In this document: positions 34,001 through 46,000 of the stretch, piece after piece
How positions within the stretch are numbered: the first letter of the stretch is position 1
Layout of the letters: the number at the start of each line of letters is the position of its first letter
NCBI RefSeq assembly: GCF_932526225.1
Contig: NC_064046.1
Location: forward strand, 12,941,208-13,005,207
Reading direction: 5' to 3'
Source: Nematostella vectensis
Taxonomy: Eukaryota; Cnidaria; Anthozoa; Actiniaria; Edwardsiidae
Length of the DNA stretch: 64,000 nucleotides
The notes under the pieces: generated by a model
Databases searched by the model: none
What the model was told of the DNA's origin: nothing
What the model saw: only the letters and a program-made list of their open reading frames with translations
Position numbers and translations under genes: made by a program

Positions 34001-37000
34001 TTGAAATATTCATTGTGCATGATTTTTACATGTTTTAAATTCTACTACCATTGTGTGCTAGCCGTGGCAGATGATGTCTGTAGCAAAAAACATAGAAATC
34101 CCAACTCCTTTTTAAACAGGATATCTAAAGGTACAAAAGTTCACAATAGGTTTATCACTGTAATAATAGCAATTGACATATTATTTGAGTATACATTTTA
34201 TTATTGTAATAATGGGGGAGCAAATCTGTATTTCTATTATCTTTGCCCTACATGTGTGGAAGTTGAAGCATTATAAGCCCTTTACAAGCCTAATTTTAAA
34301 ATATAGTACTGTACTGGAATAACAGAAAGACATGTAGGTCTGGTCAATGCTATTTCTGACAATTTTTCCATTGTAAAATCACATTTTTTTTAGTATATTT
34401 CTATTTGTCAAATATTGAAAAATGGATCTAGAAGTTGAACAAATGTAAATAAACCTATACTTAGAAGTAGAAAGCTGGGATTTTTGGATTTTATTCATGT
34501 AGACATGACTTTCTGGCTTGATAGATATCTCATACCAGTCTTCCATATTTAAAATAGTGTATTTTTAAATGTATTCAAATTTCATCTACCAAGAATCAAG
34601 ACAAAACAAATCTTACATCATTTTGTTTTAGACACATTTACTCTTATAGCAGAAAGTGTTGTCATCTCTTGAAATATTGAATGTTTTAAAGACAAAGAAA
34701 CTACATTTTTGTTCTGCACAACATTTGTAGTTTGAGAGCAAATGACATTCTTGTTTTCATTTCTGAAAGAATTCAATCTAGTTTTAAGATCATTTTAAAT
34801 TCAGAGGTGAAATCTCTCATAGATCTACTGTTTTTCTGTCTCTTCTTTTCTCTCTCTGTAATTCAGTGTCTTTGAACTGTAAGCATCATAGAGAAAAAAT
34901 ATACTGTTTTTGCCCTTTCTTGTACTCTCTGTGTTGTAATTCTAAGACCATTATTTCACAGGGGATGACCTGATGAATATTCCGACAATTCAGGTGGGTA
35001 CCGACATGTCCCTGCTTTTAAACTCGCAATGATGATAATGATAGCTACTACGAGAATATATAGTGAAAACGCTTTCCAACTTACCTCAGTGGAAGTTCAA
35101 TAAAAAATGAAAATTACTTTTTAAGGGGATGGATATATATTTCATAGAAGCAAAATTAACAAGAACTTTTGCCCATTAGGAATATCAAATATAATAAAGT
35201 TTGAAATTCTTTTTTCAGCTCGATGCTATAGAAAAAGAATGGTTGCTGACAACTGCTCGGGGGAACAGGGCGCATATCATGTGCTTACTGGAACAAGAAC
35301 CTTTGCTCGCCAAGAGAAAAGTTAGTTCACCAAGCCTAGCCAAGGCTGATTTTAAAGTGATGTTGAAGTAATTGACATTTTAACTCTGTCTTTCTCTTTT
35401 TTTCTTTATTCCTGTCATTGCCTCCACCAGGACTTCACTTCCGTAAGTATTATTATAATGCTTGCAACAATAGTTGATTGTGTAAAACCTTTCTCCCTAA
35501 TCTAGTGTTGATAATATTGAATTATATGGCTTAGCCAGGGGATCATTTTTTGATCAACTAATAATACTGGAGATAAGTATGATAACCAGTTCCGTATCAC
35601 TTCATATTTAAATTGCTCTTCCTTTTTTCGGAGGGCCCAATGCTCATGATGACTACAAATTTTCTTATGCAGAAAAGACTACACATTTTCAAATTTTATT
35701 GAATTTAAATGTATTTTCTGTTTGCACATAATATGTGGAATTCCGTAGCAGCGGGTATAGTTCCGTATCACTCAAAAATTGCACAGAAAAGACTACACAT
35801 TTTCAAATTTTATTGATTTTTATTGTATTTTCTGTTTGCACATAATTAGTGGTAGTAATTCCATAGCAGCGGGTATAGTTCTTATCACTCCGAGTTTTTT
35901 TCATTTGAGAATCAATAAAAACGTATTTACTGAATAACATATCAAATCCCTTCCTTTTTGCTCTCAGTTAAAAACATTAAAAATGGTTTTAACTTCGCAA
36001 TGCAGGAGGTTAACAAATAAACAATCGTCAATGGGCTTTCGCTCGCGTGTCACTTACACATCCATATTGCAAGAAAGAAAACGGTCTGAATTATTCCAAA
36101 ATTAATTCCACAACCCACACAAATACTGAAACGGCAAAATATACAAAATGCAAAAGTGTAGAGGATAAGGTGAGCCTAGAATTGGGTGATTTGTTTTGAT
36201 AATTTTTGTGCACGAGAGCTCAACAAAAAGCCGTTTTTATTTACAAAAACAAAATGTGAATGCAACGCCAATGCGTTTTTTGTAGTTTTTTTTTTTAAAG
36301 AGTTCTGCAATAACAATCCCATATCCCTTTGTAAGTTAGCCAGCTAATGATTCAGTTATGGTTAATCTTGGCCGTTTTATTTAATAATCATTGTTTCAGT
36401 AATTATTTTATTATAGAATAATATTTTATCAAGCACAATTGCTATTGTTATTGTTATTGTTCTTATTAAAATAGGCATTAATAAGCTAGTAATAATCAAA
36501 GCTGTCCTGTATAGACAATAAAACATACATGACTCATATAAAATCAGCAAGAATATAAAAAGCACATTTAGAATTATATGCTATTATATCACCCCCCTGC
36601 TTAAGTCCTCCCCTCGCCTTTCCTGATAATCATTTTGCTCAGTCAATATTCTCCTTTGAAACTCTAATTGATGCCTCTCACGATATCGTAATATTTACTT
36701 TTCATGTACTACTCCCTCTGTGTCTTCACCATCATGGCATCTATAGGGTGTAAGTATAGTATATCTAATTTGTGTGTTTATGATTCTGTTGGAGATAATT
36801 ATATTTAGTGAAAAAATTGCCTAATATATATTTTTCTTTTTCATGTTCTTCCTGGCACTCAATAGTATGTAAGTATTTAATATGTTAAGTATTCAGTTCC
36901 AGCTGCGTAGCCAGGATTTTTAACGGGAGGGGGCACAAAAGGGACTTTGAAGGCATTTTCTCCTGTATTTTAGATCATGTCTTATACATTTCTGTATTTT

Positions 37001-40000
37001 GGGCTGCTAAAAGGGGGGCCCGGCCCCCTTGGCCACCCCCTGGCTACGCCCCTGAGTTCCTCTAACAGCAACAAAAACCAACACTGACAAGTGTATGGCT
37101 AGCGAAGCTGTGACGGTGTCCCCTCTTGCATGTACGACATGTACAACACGTGTCACGTGGTACCACGTGTTAAAGTCTTGTGTGCAAGGCCATGCATGTC
37201 ATGTAGTATCCTACTTTAACCCCGTCTAGGAGGTATTTGAACAGCAATGACGGGGAAATGTTTCAAATAAGTTAATTTCACAACAATTAAGGCAGCGATT
37301 CCTATATTTTCTGAACGAGTATTTAAAAAAAGTATATTATTTTAATGCAACTTTTTGTGATGTCAAAATTTGTAGCTTTTGCCCCAGCATTCACATGATG
37401 ATCTTCTTATGAACGTTGAAAAGGGCAAAAAGGCAAACATCTGTTTTAGATAGGGGAAATCAGTCTGGTATACAAGGAATTATGGCCATTGTATGAAATC
37501 ATGGTTTCTTCTTGCAGTGTGAATATGCAAGGTTTCTTGGTCTTGTCGTTGGATCATAACAATGCCTTTCTTGTTTTTTTGCAGACGGCCTTGCACTGGG
37601 CTGCTAAGCATGGGAGAGATGATGTAGCCATGATGGTGGCTAAAGCTGGTGCGGATGTCAATTCCAAAACGGTAGCTCAAAAAACCAAACACAATCTTAG
37701 ACACATCTAAAATGGTAGCTTAGAAAACCAAGCACAATCTTAGACACATTTATGCTAAAACGGTAGCTCAGAAAATCATTAATCTCACACACATAAAAAA
37801 CAAAAAAACAAAAAACACAATCTTAGACACATTTTATGCTAAAACGGTAGCTCAGAAAACCAAACACAATCTTAGACACATCTAAAACGGTAGCTCAGAA
37901 AACCACAAACACAATCTCGAACACACAACATACTAAAACTTTTGCCCAGAAAACCAGTAAGGAACTGTTCAATATTTGAACAGGGACTGGGATTAAAAAT
38001 TATTTCACAACAAAGTTTTTGAGGCAAATTCCCTGAGTCATTGAATTAGGTGTTCCCCTTTTTAAAGTTAATTTGAGCTTTAGCTACTCAAATCCTCTTT
38101 TGCACTCAGTAATGTTACCAAGGCACACTAAGCACTCATTATTACCTAAATCTAGCAAGCAACCAATTTACTTCGCAGAAATTTAATATAGATGGTTAGT
38201 TAATGTTTAGTTGTCTCCAACAACATGATATTCCTATACTAACCTTTTTTTTTTATTCTCCTTTTTTCATCATCAATACAGCATGTAAGTATGTTGCTTT
38301 TTTGTCATTTTATCTACCGTATCTACTATTTTATAGTACCGTACCACTAACACGTCTGCATTTTTCCTCATGTCGCTGTTTGGAATTGATTCAACTGAAC
38401 AATAGGGGGTAAGTCATAGTTTTGTTGTTTACTAAGTTTTCAAACCAAATTTGCACTGTCGTGGCATCAAGCTGATGTTGATTATTGTGATGTTCGTGCC
38501 ATCTGACCAAGATTGTTTATGTACATGCAAGATCTAAGCATTTGTTGCCTATTTCACGCAGGGATATACTCCGCTTCACCTGGCTGCCATGCATGGCAAT
38601 GATCGTGTTATTAAGGTTCTAGTCGACGACTTCAGTAAGTCTACCTGCCCCGCCCCCCCCTCCGGGCGTGTATCTAGGGGGGATGCGTAGGGTGCGCACA
38701 ACCCTTCTTCCCTTGCTGCTAAAAGTCAGGGACCGCGGAGGCTGGTATGCTGTAGCCCTACCTCAGGGCTCCAGTTTTTTTAAGGACTTCAGGTAGACAG
38801 TGCTGTAAAACGCAAGACTAGTTCCAGGACCGCGCGGTTAAACTAGCCTTTTTGTTTTGAAATGGCGGCGTTTTACCAGCGAACTGTCACATTTCGACGA
38901 ATGCTAAGAAACTAGACCAAACCTAATATAATTTTTTTATGACTCCCTCTTTATCAAACAAATCTGTCATCTTTTGTACAGTATGATTTTAATGCTATAC
39001 TGTAAGTCAAAACAACGACTAAAGTCATCCTTTCGTACAGTTGTTACTCGAACGAGTCAACACTACGATGGTGTTTGTTTTTGCCAGAACACGCGCATGC
39101 GCATACGTTATTCATTTGCATAAGCCACTGTCCGGAGTCCTCGTTTCCATGCGACGCCATTTTCTGCCATTTGTCATGACAACAGCCCACGCTTTGACGA
39201 AGGCGATGTATTGCGAAGTTTTATTACATTTATAACATTAGATAGTATGCTCGCCTGTTATACTTTTTAAACAAAAAATATCATGACATTAAAGTATAAG
39301 GGTCAACTTATCTCATGTTAGCAAATCAACTTCCTAAGAAGTCTTAAAAGAATCAGATTTTGGCGATATTTTGAAGAGAATGAATAACATGAGAAAAGTT
39401 CTAACTCTAACTAAATTTCACATTTTTGGTACATCCAGTCATAAGCAAAGTTAAAAGCCGAGACTCACAGCATAGCTAAAACTGTTATTTTACTTAATCT
39501 GAGTGAAATCTGAGCACATATTTCCACCTGGTTTTAATATTATTGAACGATTACGAGCTTTCATGGTTTTACCGTCTCCAAGCCCCAAAGCACGCATGTA
39601 ATTATATTCTATATACTTTTGATAAAAATTCCTTCAGGAATGTGTCTGGGAGGTCTGATTTCCGTAGCACCCTTTATTAAGAGCAAAAAGAGTAAAAAAA
39701 AATAGCGTAGACATGCAAGAACAGCCAATAATTATGTTTGCTTCTAAAAACATTTTTGGTACACCTTGTAATAGACTCGTTTTATGAAAATCATGTACAA
39801 TATATGAATCTCCAACTAATAAACTATCGGTGTGTGAAAGATGGGCTCCAGATCCTAAAGCGTTAAAAAATAGGAGGATAAATTCAAAAGTGTGTCATTC
39901 ACTCGGTCTCGACTAAATCTTTGTTCTAGCCGTAGAAGCGTGCGTAAATAGCAAAAGAATGAAATGAACAAGTGACCGTGCATTCCAGCATGGCAACTGG

Positions 40001-43000
40001 GTTAAAAATAGACTTCCCTCTATTTTCTCCAAAATTTTGTTTATTTGGACTAAATAAAATTTTGTTATTATGCGTGAACATTACTCTTTAGGATGAGGCA
40101 CAATTTAGAAAATGAAAACGAATAAATATAATTTTATTCACGTCCTAGTGATTTTATGCTAATAAGTCGAGCATGATTTTTCTTGTAAATTTCCTCTTCG
40201 CATTATCATGGGGGCAAGACACCAAGAGAGAGGGTAGAAAATCAGCGAAAGATACTTCTTAAGCCTCTTTGAAGCTAGAAACATAACTTCTGGTACTCCG
40301 CCTGAAGAAGGAAAATGCCATTTATATGATAGTGTAGGCTTTTTCATTTATGAAAGTTGTTTTACCAGCTTTTAAGCAAAGCGATTCAATCGAATCAAAA
40401 TGTAAACATATGACCAATGATTGATATTAACCAAAAAAAATACTTGCAAAATAGGTTCTCTATGACAAGAGTCATCAAACTGTCATGTGACCCATAGTCC
40501 CTAATTTGTCAGGTTAAAACGGTTAAAATCGAGAGAGTCCTGTTGTTTAAAAACTAATTTAAACCACGCAGTGCATGTTGCAGTGCTCCAAAAAGGTTAG
40601 TTAAAAAAAAAGTTAGAAGACCCATTTTTAGTTATGGTTGCAAATCAGACAGCCTTTGTTACATCAACCGTATGCTAGCTCAAAGGTAAACCCCCGTGAG
40701 CCAACTAAGAGGTCATCAATGACAATTAATTTTATAATTTTAACTAGAAGCTTTAAACGACCAGAAAGGCGTAATGTGCCATTAAAATTGTTGTGTGTTG
40801 TTCTGAACAATTGGGCGATAAATTTTTGTGCTCAAGTACAGGCTTGGGTTTATTATCATTGAGCTAGGTAGAAAGCTTGATAAGTTATCTCATCCCTGTG
40901 AAACGATGACTTAAAATGGCGTCGCATGGAATCAAGGACGCCGGACAGTGACTTATGCAAATGAGCATCTGTTCCGTAGACTGATACTTGTTTGTCTTGG
41001 CCAAATTTTTAACCTTCCACTAGTCTCCGCGGTCGCTGATAGTTGGTTAATTCTTATTGAACTATCGTTAAATACTACCCTTTTTCCTAAAGAAATCATA
41101 TTATTATTGATACTTACGAATGCTCAACTCTAGCCCCTCCCCTGCTAATATCCTAGGCATGCGCCTCTTCATTTTGAGAATTTAGTATTATTGCTAAGCC
41201 TAATTTAGGTTAGTTTTGATGTCCGTACTTTAGTCCTTTAATATTTAGCCGCACTGGTAAGAACACCTTTGTTGAGCAACAGCGACCACCATTTTCCATT
41301 ACTGAATGTCAATTGAACTTGTTTTAGTTGTAAACAAAAAAAAAGAGTGGGTAGCTTTGCCTTACTTTTGACATCGTGAGATATTTGCCGTTTAAGGTGG
41401 CCCTCATCAATTCAAGACTGGTTTCCAAAAAGAACATGCATTTTCAAAGCGCTCCCTTCCAATCACTATTTGCGCGATTACATTACATATACGGAGAATA
41501 CTACATGGAAAGTGCGCGCGTACGGTTTTTTTTTTCACGAGTTTTGCAGGATAAAAAAAACGAACGAGTAAGCGCAGCGAACGAGTGAGTTTTATTTATA
41601 CAAAATAACGAGTGGATAAAAACTGTACAAAGTACTTTCCATGCTGTATTTTGTTTATTATATACATACTGAGAAATTTATAATAAGCTTATTACATAAC
41701 ATTTTATTAGACTTGGCTGCAGAGGCTCCGAGGTTTGTGCTGTTCGACGGTTCAGTTGTAGACAGACAGAAACTTACATTGAAATGAATCTGTCTCGCTT
41801 ACGTCACGCACGAGACTGTAGTTCATGTTACACAAGTAATGCAATTTTTAATTTATTAAATTTCGACATCTATGAAATAAATAAATTACTAAATGGAAAA
41901 TGCTTGTACGATTTTCGTTGATGCGTTGGGATTGAAGCCATTCAAGTACGGTGAAACATCATCGTTCGCGCCTCTGATTTGCTGAGACCAGTAAACAAAC
42001 GAAAATTTACTGAATATGTTTTCAGTGAGTATTTCTCAGTATGTATATAGTAAATTGCTCCCCTTTATGAACCTGCCTTTTGCTGCTAGCCTCTGTTTAT
42101 GGTGTCTTGGCTTGGTCCCGCTTGCCCTCTCGGGACTCGGGATCACCACTGTGACTTTTAATCGTTCATTGGTAAGAGGTCCTCACATCGTTCTCTTTAC
42201 AGAGGCTGACATAAACGCACGTGACTTTAGCGGCCGGAAGCCACGTCAGGTTGCCAAGGATACGCTCACGATCGAGGCTCAGAGTATGACGTCATATCCT
42301 TTGCTTGTTTCCGGTATATTTTATGCCTATCTGATCCTAAGTTGTCTCTTCATACAGGGCGATTGGAGCATGTACTGACTCTCTCAGGTATTTATCCATT
42401 AATATTTCTGGGTTGTTTGTGTTTCGGTGGCGTTTAGTGAAAGCGAGTGTCTAGTGATAGTAAAATGGATGGGTTTCTAAATAATACCTCATAAAATTCT
42501 TTCTGGATACTAGAGGGTCTAATTGTTTTTAACTTACAGGGTAAGATAAAGAGGATTTTCAAAACCCAACTCGGGGTGGGTAAAGCGGAATTTCAAAACC
42601 CATTAGGAGTAGGGTAAAGCGGACCCAAGGGATATGCAATAATTAGTTTAGAGAAATTCAGCCTGAGACTGCCATTTTGGATTCATTCTGCATTTCATTT
42701 CTTTCCTTTCCCTTCATGGATGCACTGTCTCTTGGAATCTTTTGTGCATTGTGTAGCTGTGCTGTTTGTTTATGTGTGGTTTCTTTGTTGTGTAAATACG
42801 TAATAACAATTTTCTACGTTATACCATGAAACAACTCATTATTTTAATGTCATTATTAAGCCATCTTAGTCATAGTCGTCATGACACAGCAAAAAAAAAA
42901 AAAAAAAGGCAAATTTTCCCAAAATAAGGTCTGGTTAACTTCGCGGGTAAGCTTGAATTTTTGCATAAAGGTTCCTTATGTTACGTAAACCAACATATCA

Positions 43001-46000
43001 AAAAGTGTTTTTTCTAATGCATTCGATATGAGGCTTGAAGTGCAATTTTCAAAGTATGAATTCTCCTCTTTTTTAGGGAGAAGTTGGGCTCTGATCAGAA
43101 AGCCAACTCTGCTCGCTAATATCAAAATTTTCATATCTTCTAAATGTTTTTAAAATTTGGAATTAAGAATTTGGTCAGAGGAACTCCTTGTATGCGTAAT
43201 CTTGAGCTTATATATTGAGAATTGGAAAATTTCATGCCATGTTTTTGCTCTGTCCGTCATCATACTGAGTGTGATGTTTGAGCATGTAGGGGGGGGGGGG
43301 GGGGGGGCTGGTGTTGAATATGCAAGGAAACCATCGCTGAGCAGGTTGTCTGTGCATATGGAAGACGTCCTTAAAATCGCAATAGAACGTTCAGGTTTTT
43401 ATTCATGAGTGCTTACACCTCCCTGCTATCTCGTGTAGCCTACGGGCACATGTTTTTCATCCTTACAGCAGTTTGTGATTTAAAGACAGCGCTAGAGAAA
43501 TAATAGAAGTGGCAGAGACCAAAAATGTTGTTTTTATAAAAAAGGATCTTACGGTCAGCGGGAGACTTGGCCAAAAGTTTCGTACGGATAAAAGTTCTCA
43601 GACAATTTTTCGTTTTGTATGCGAAGAAGCCAATTGAAGGATTTCCACTTCCGCCCGTTATATCTCTAAGCGTCACGTTTTATTAAGCGTCAGGTTATTT
43701 CTAAGCGTCACATATATCTAAGGGTCACGTTATATTTTTAAACGTCACGTTATATTTCTAAGCTTCCCGTTATTTTTCTAAGCGTCACGTTATATTTTTA
43801 AGTGTCACGTTATATTTCTAAGCTTCCCGTTATATTTCTAAGCTTCCCGTTATATTTCCAAGTGTCACGTTATATTTCTAAGTTTCACTTTATATTTCTA
43901 AGCGTCACGTTATATTTCTAAGCGTGACGTTATATTTCTAAGCGTCCGTTACATTCCTTAGCGTCACGTTGTATTTCTAAGCGTCATGGCATATTTTTAA
44001 GCGTCCTAATATTTGTAAGTACTGCAGCTTAATAGTACCATCAAAGGCTTACATCCAAATGTCCCCACTCAGCCCGGGGTTTGGCTCGGGTTTTGGGAAA
44101 CCCTGTCTACCTAGTAGAGTCTGTGTCCTTCATGTTGTGCCGTTAAATGGTAGATGACGATTGTACCCCTCCGTCGACCCCGCCCAGTGGCCAAGAACGA
44201 TCTGGGGGTACCCTACGGGGCGTCCTTAGACATATAAGCTTCAAGAAACAGCGAGACGATCGACGGAAGTCAAGGGAGTACGATTTGCATCATCATAGCG
44301 ATCACCGGGACGAGGAATCGCATCGTGACGGTCGCAAGAGATCTAAAGACTACGAAAAACAGCATCATAACGATCGCCGGCTCTCTAGAGAGGAAGGATC
44401 GTACCGTGAAGGACACAGAAGGTCTAGGGACTGCGAGACATATAAGCATAGCGATCGCTAGATTATGCTTAAAGGAGTGTGCGTAACGATCGCCGGCTCT
44501 CTAGAGAGGAAGGATCGTACCGTGAAGGACACAGAAGGTCTAGGGACTGCGAGACATATAAGCATAGCGATCGCTAGATTATGCTTAAAGGAGTGTGCGT
44601 AACGATCGCCGGCTCTCTAGAGAGGAAGGATCGTACCGTGAAGGACACAGAAGGTCTAGGGACTGCGAGACATATAAGCATAGCGATCGCTAGATTATGC
44701 TTAAAGGAGTGTGCGTAACGATCGCCGGCTCTCTAGAGAGGAAGGATCGTACCGTGAAGGACACAGAAGGTCTAGGGACTGCGAGACATATAAGCATAGC
44801 GATCGCTAGATTATGCTTAAAGGAGTGTGCGTAACGATCGCCGGCTCTCTAGAGAGGAAGGATCGTACCGTGAAGGACACAGAAGGTCTAGGGACTGCGA
44901 GACATATAAGCATAGCGATCGCTAGATTATGCTTAAATGAGTGTGCGTAACGATCGCCGGCTCTCTACAGAGGAGCGGAAGGCCATAGGAGGTTTTATTG
45001 GTGCGAGACAAAATTCTAACGATCACTTAGACAAAGTTGTATCGATCGATGATAGTCTAAGGATAAAATATTTCAACGTTAAGATATAAGGTTTCTAGAG
45101 ACTCAAAGGTAAAATGGCAGCGTAGTAATAGCAGTGTGTCGTAACTAAAGAGAAAATAAACATCGATCGCTAACTGTTTTGACAGTGTTGAACTGAGAAC
45201 TAGATCTGCACTACCCAAGATGCACTTCAACCCCGGTGATGGCGATAGCATTGACAACAACGCTAGAGTAGATTGCTTTGTGACCTCATCTAATAATCAT
45301 AACAATTAAAACACCAACAGTATTGAAGCAAGCACTTCCGAGTAAGTGGCAGATCACTCATAAACGATAGCAATTTTTCAAATAAATGACAAGTGTTCAT
45401 TTACTTGATTTCTCGAAAGTTTTGTTATGTTTTGTATAACACAGACCGTAGTTTAAAAACACGTTTCTTCGTGTGTATCAGGGCTACTTTCCTTTTCTTT
45501 TGGTAACTTTTTACATATTTATCCTTTTTTTAGTCTTCAAACTCTATAGACATTTGTCTGCTCTAGTCCATTGTTCTTTGATGCATACCTAAAAAACAGA
45601 ACATCGGAGTTACATAATTCACATTTTTTGGCTAAGTAAAAACATCATAGAACAGAGAACCAATATCCTTCCATCCAGTTTGAGCAGAGTTCCATCTATT
45701 TCCAGCCTAAACTTGATCTAAACAAGTACATATTCTAAAAACATGTTTTAATTTATTTGTGATGATTAATTTCTGCTTGACCCTGAAATGAAAACCTTTA
45801 CCTTCCCCATTCAAATATGACACTATGTCCTACTTGATTGAATTCTTGAAAATACATAAGCATCACTGTAGGTAGGCCAATTATTTGCAATCTCAAGAGG
45901 ATGTTTGTCATCCTGCCTTCAATTCCCTTGGGAATTCTATTGTGTGCTTCCGCAGTTACACCCCCTGATTTGTTGACTTGTTAGTCATTGTGGTGTGTGG

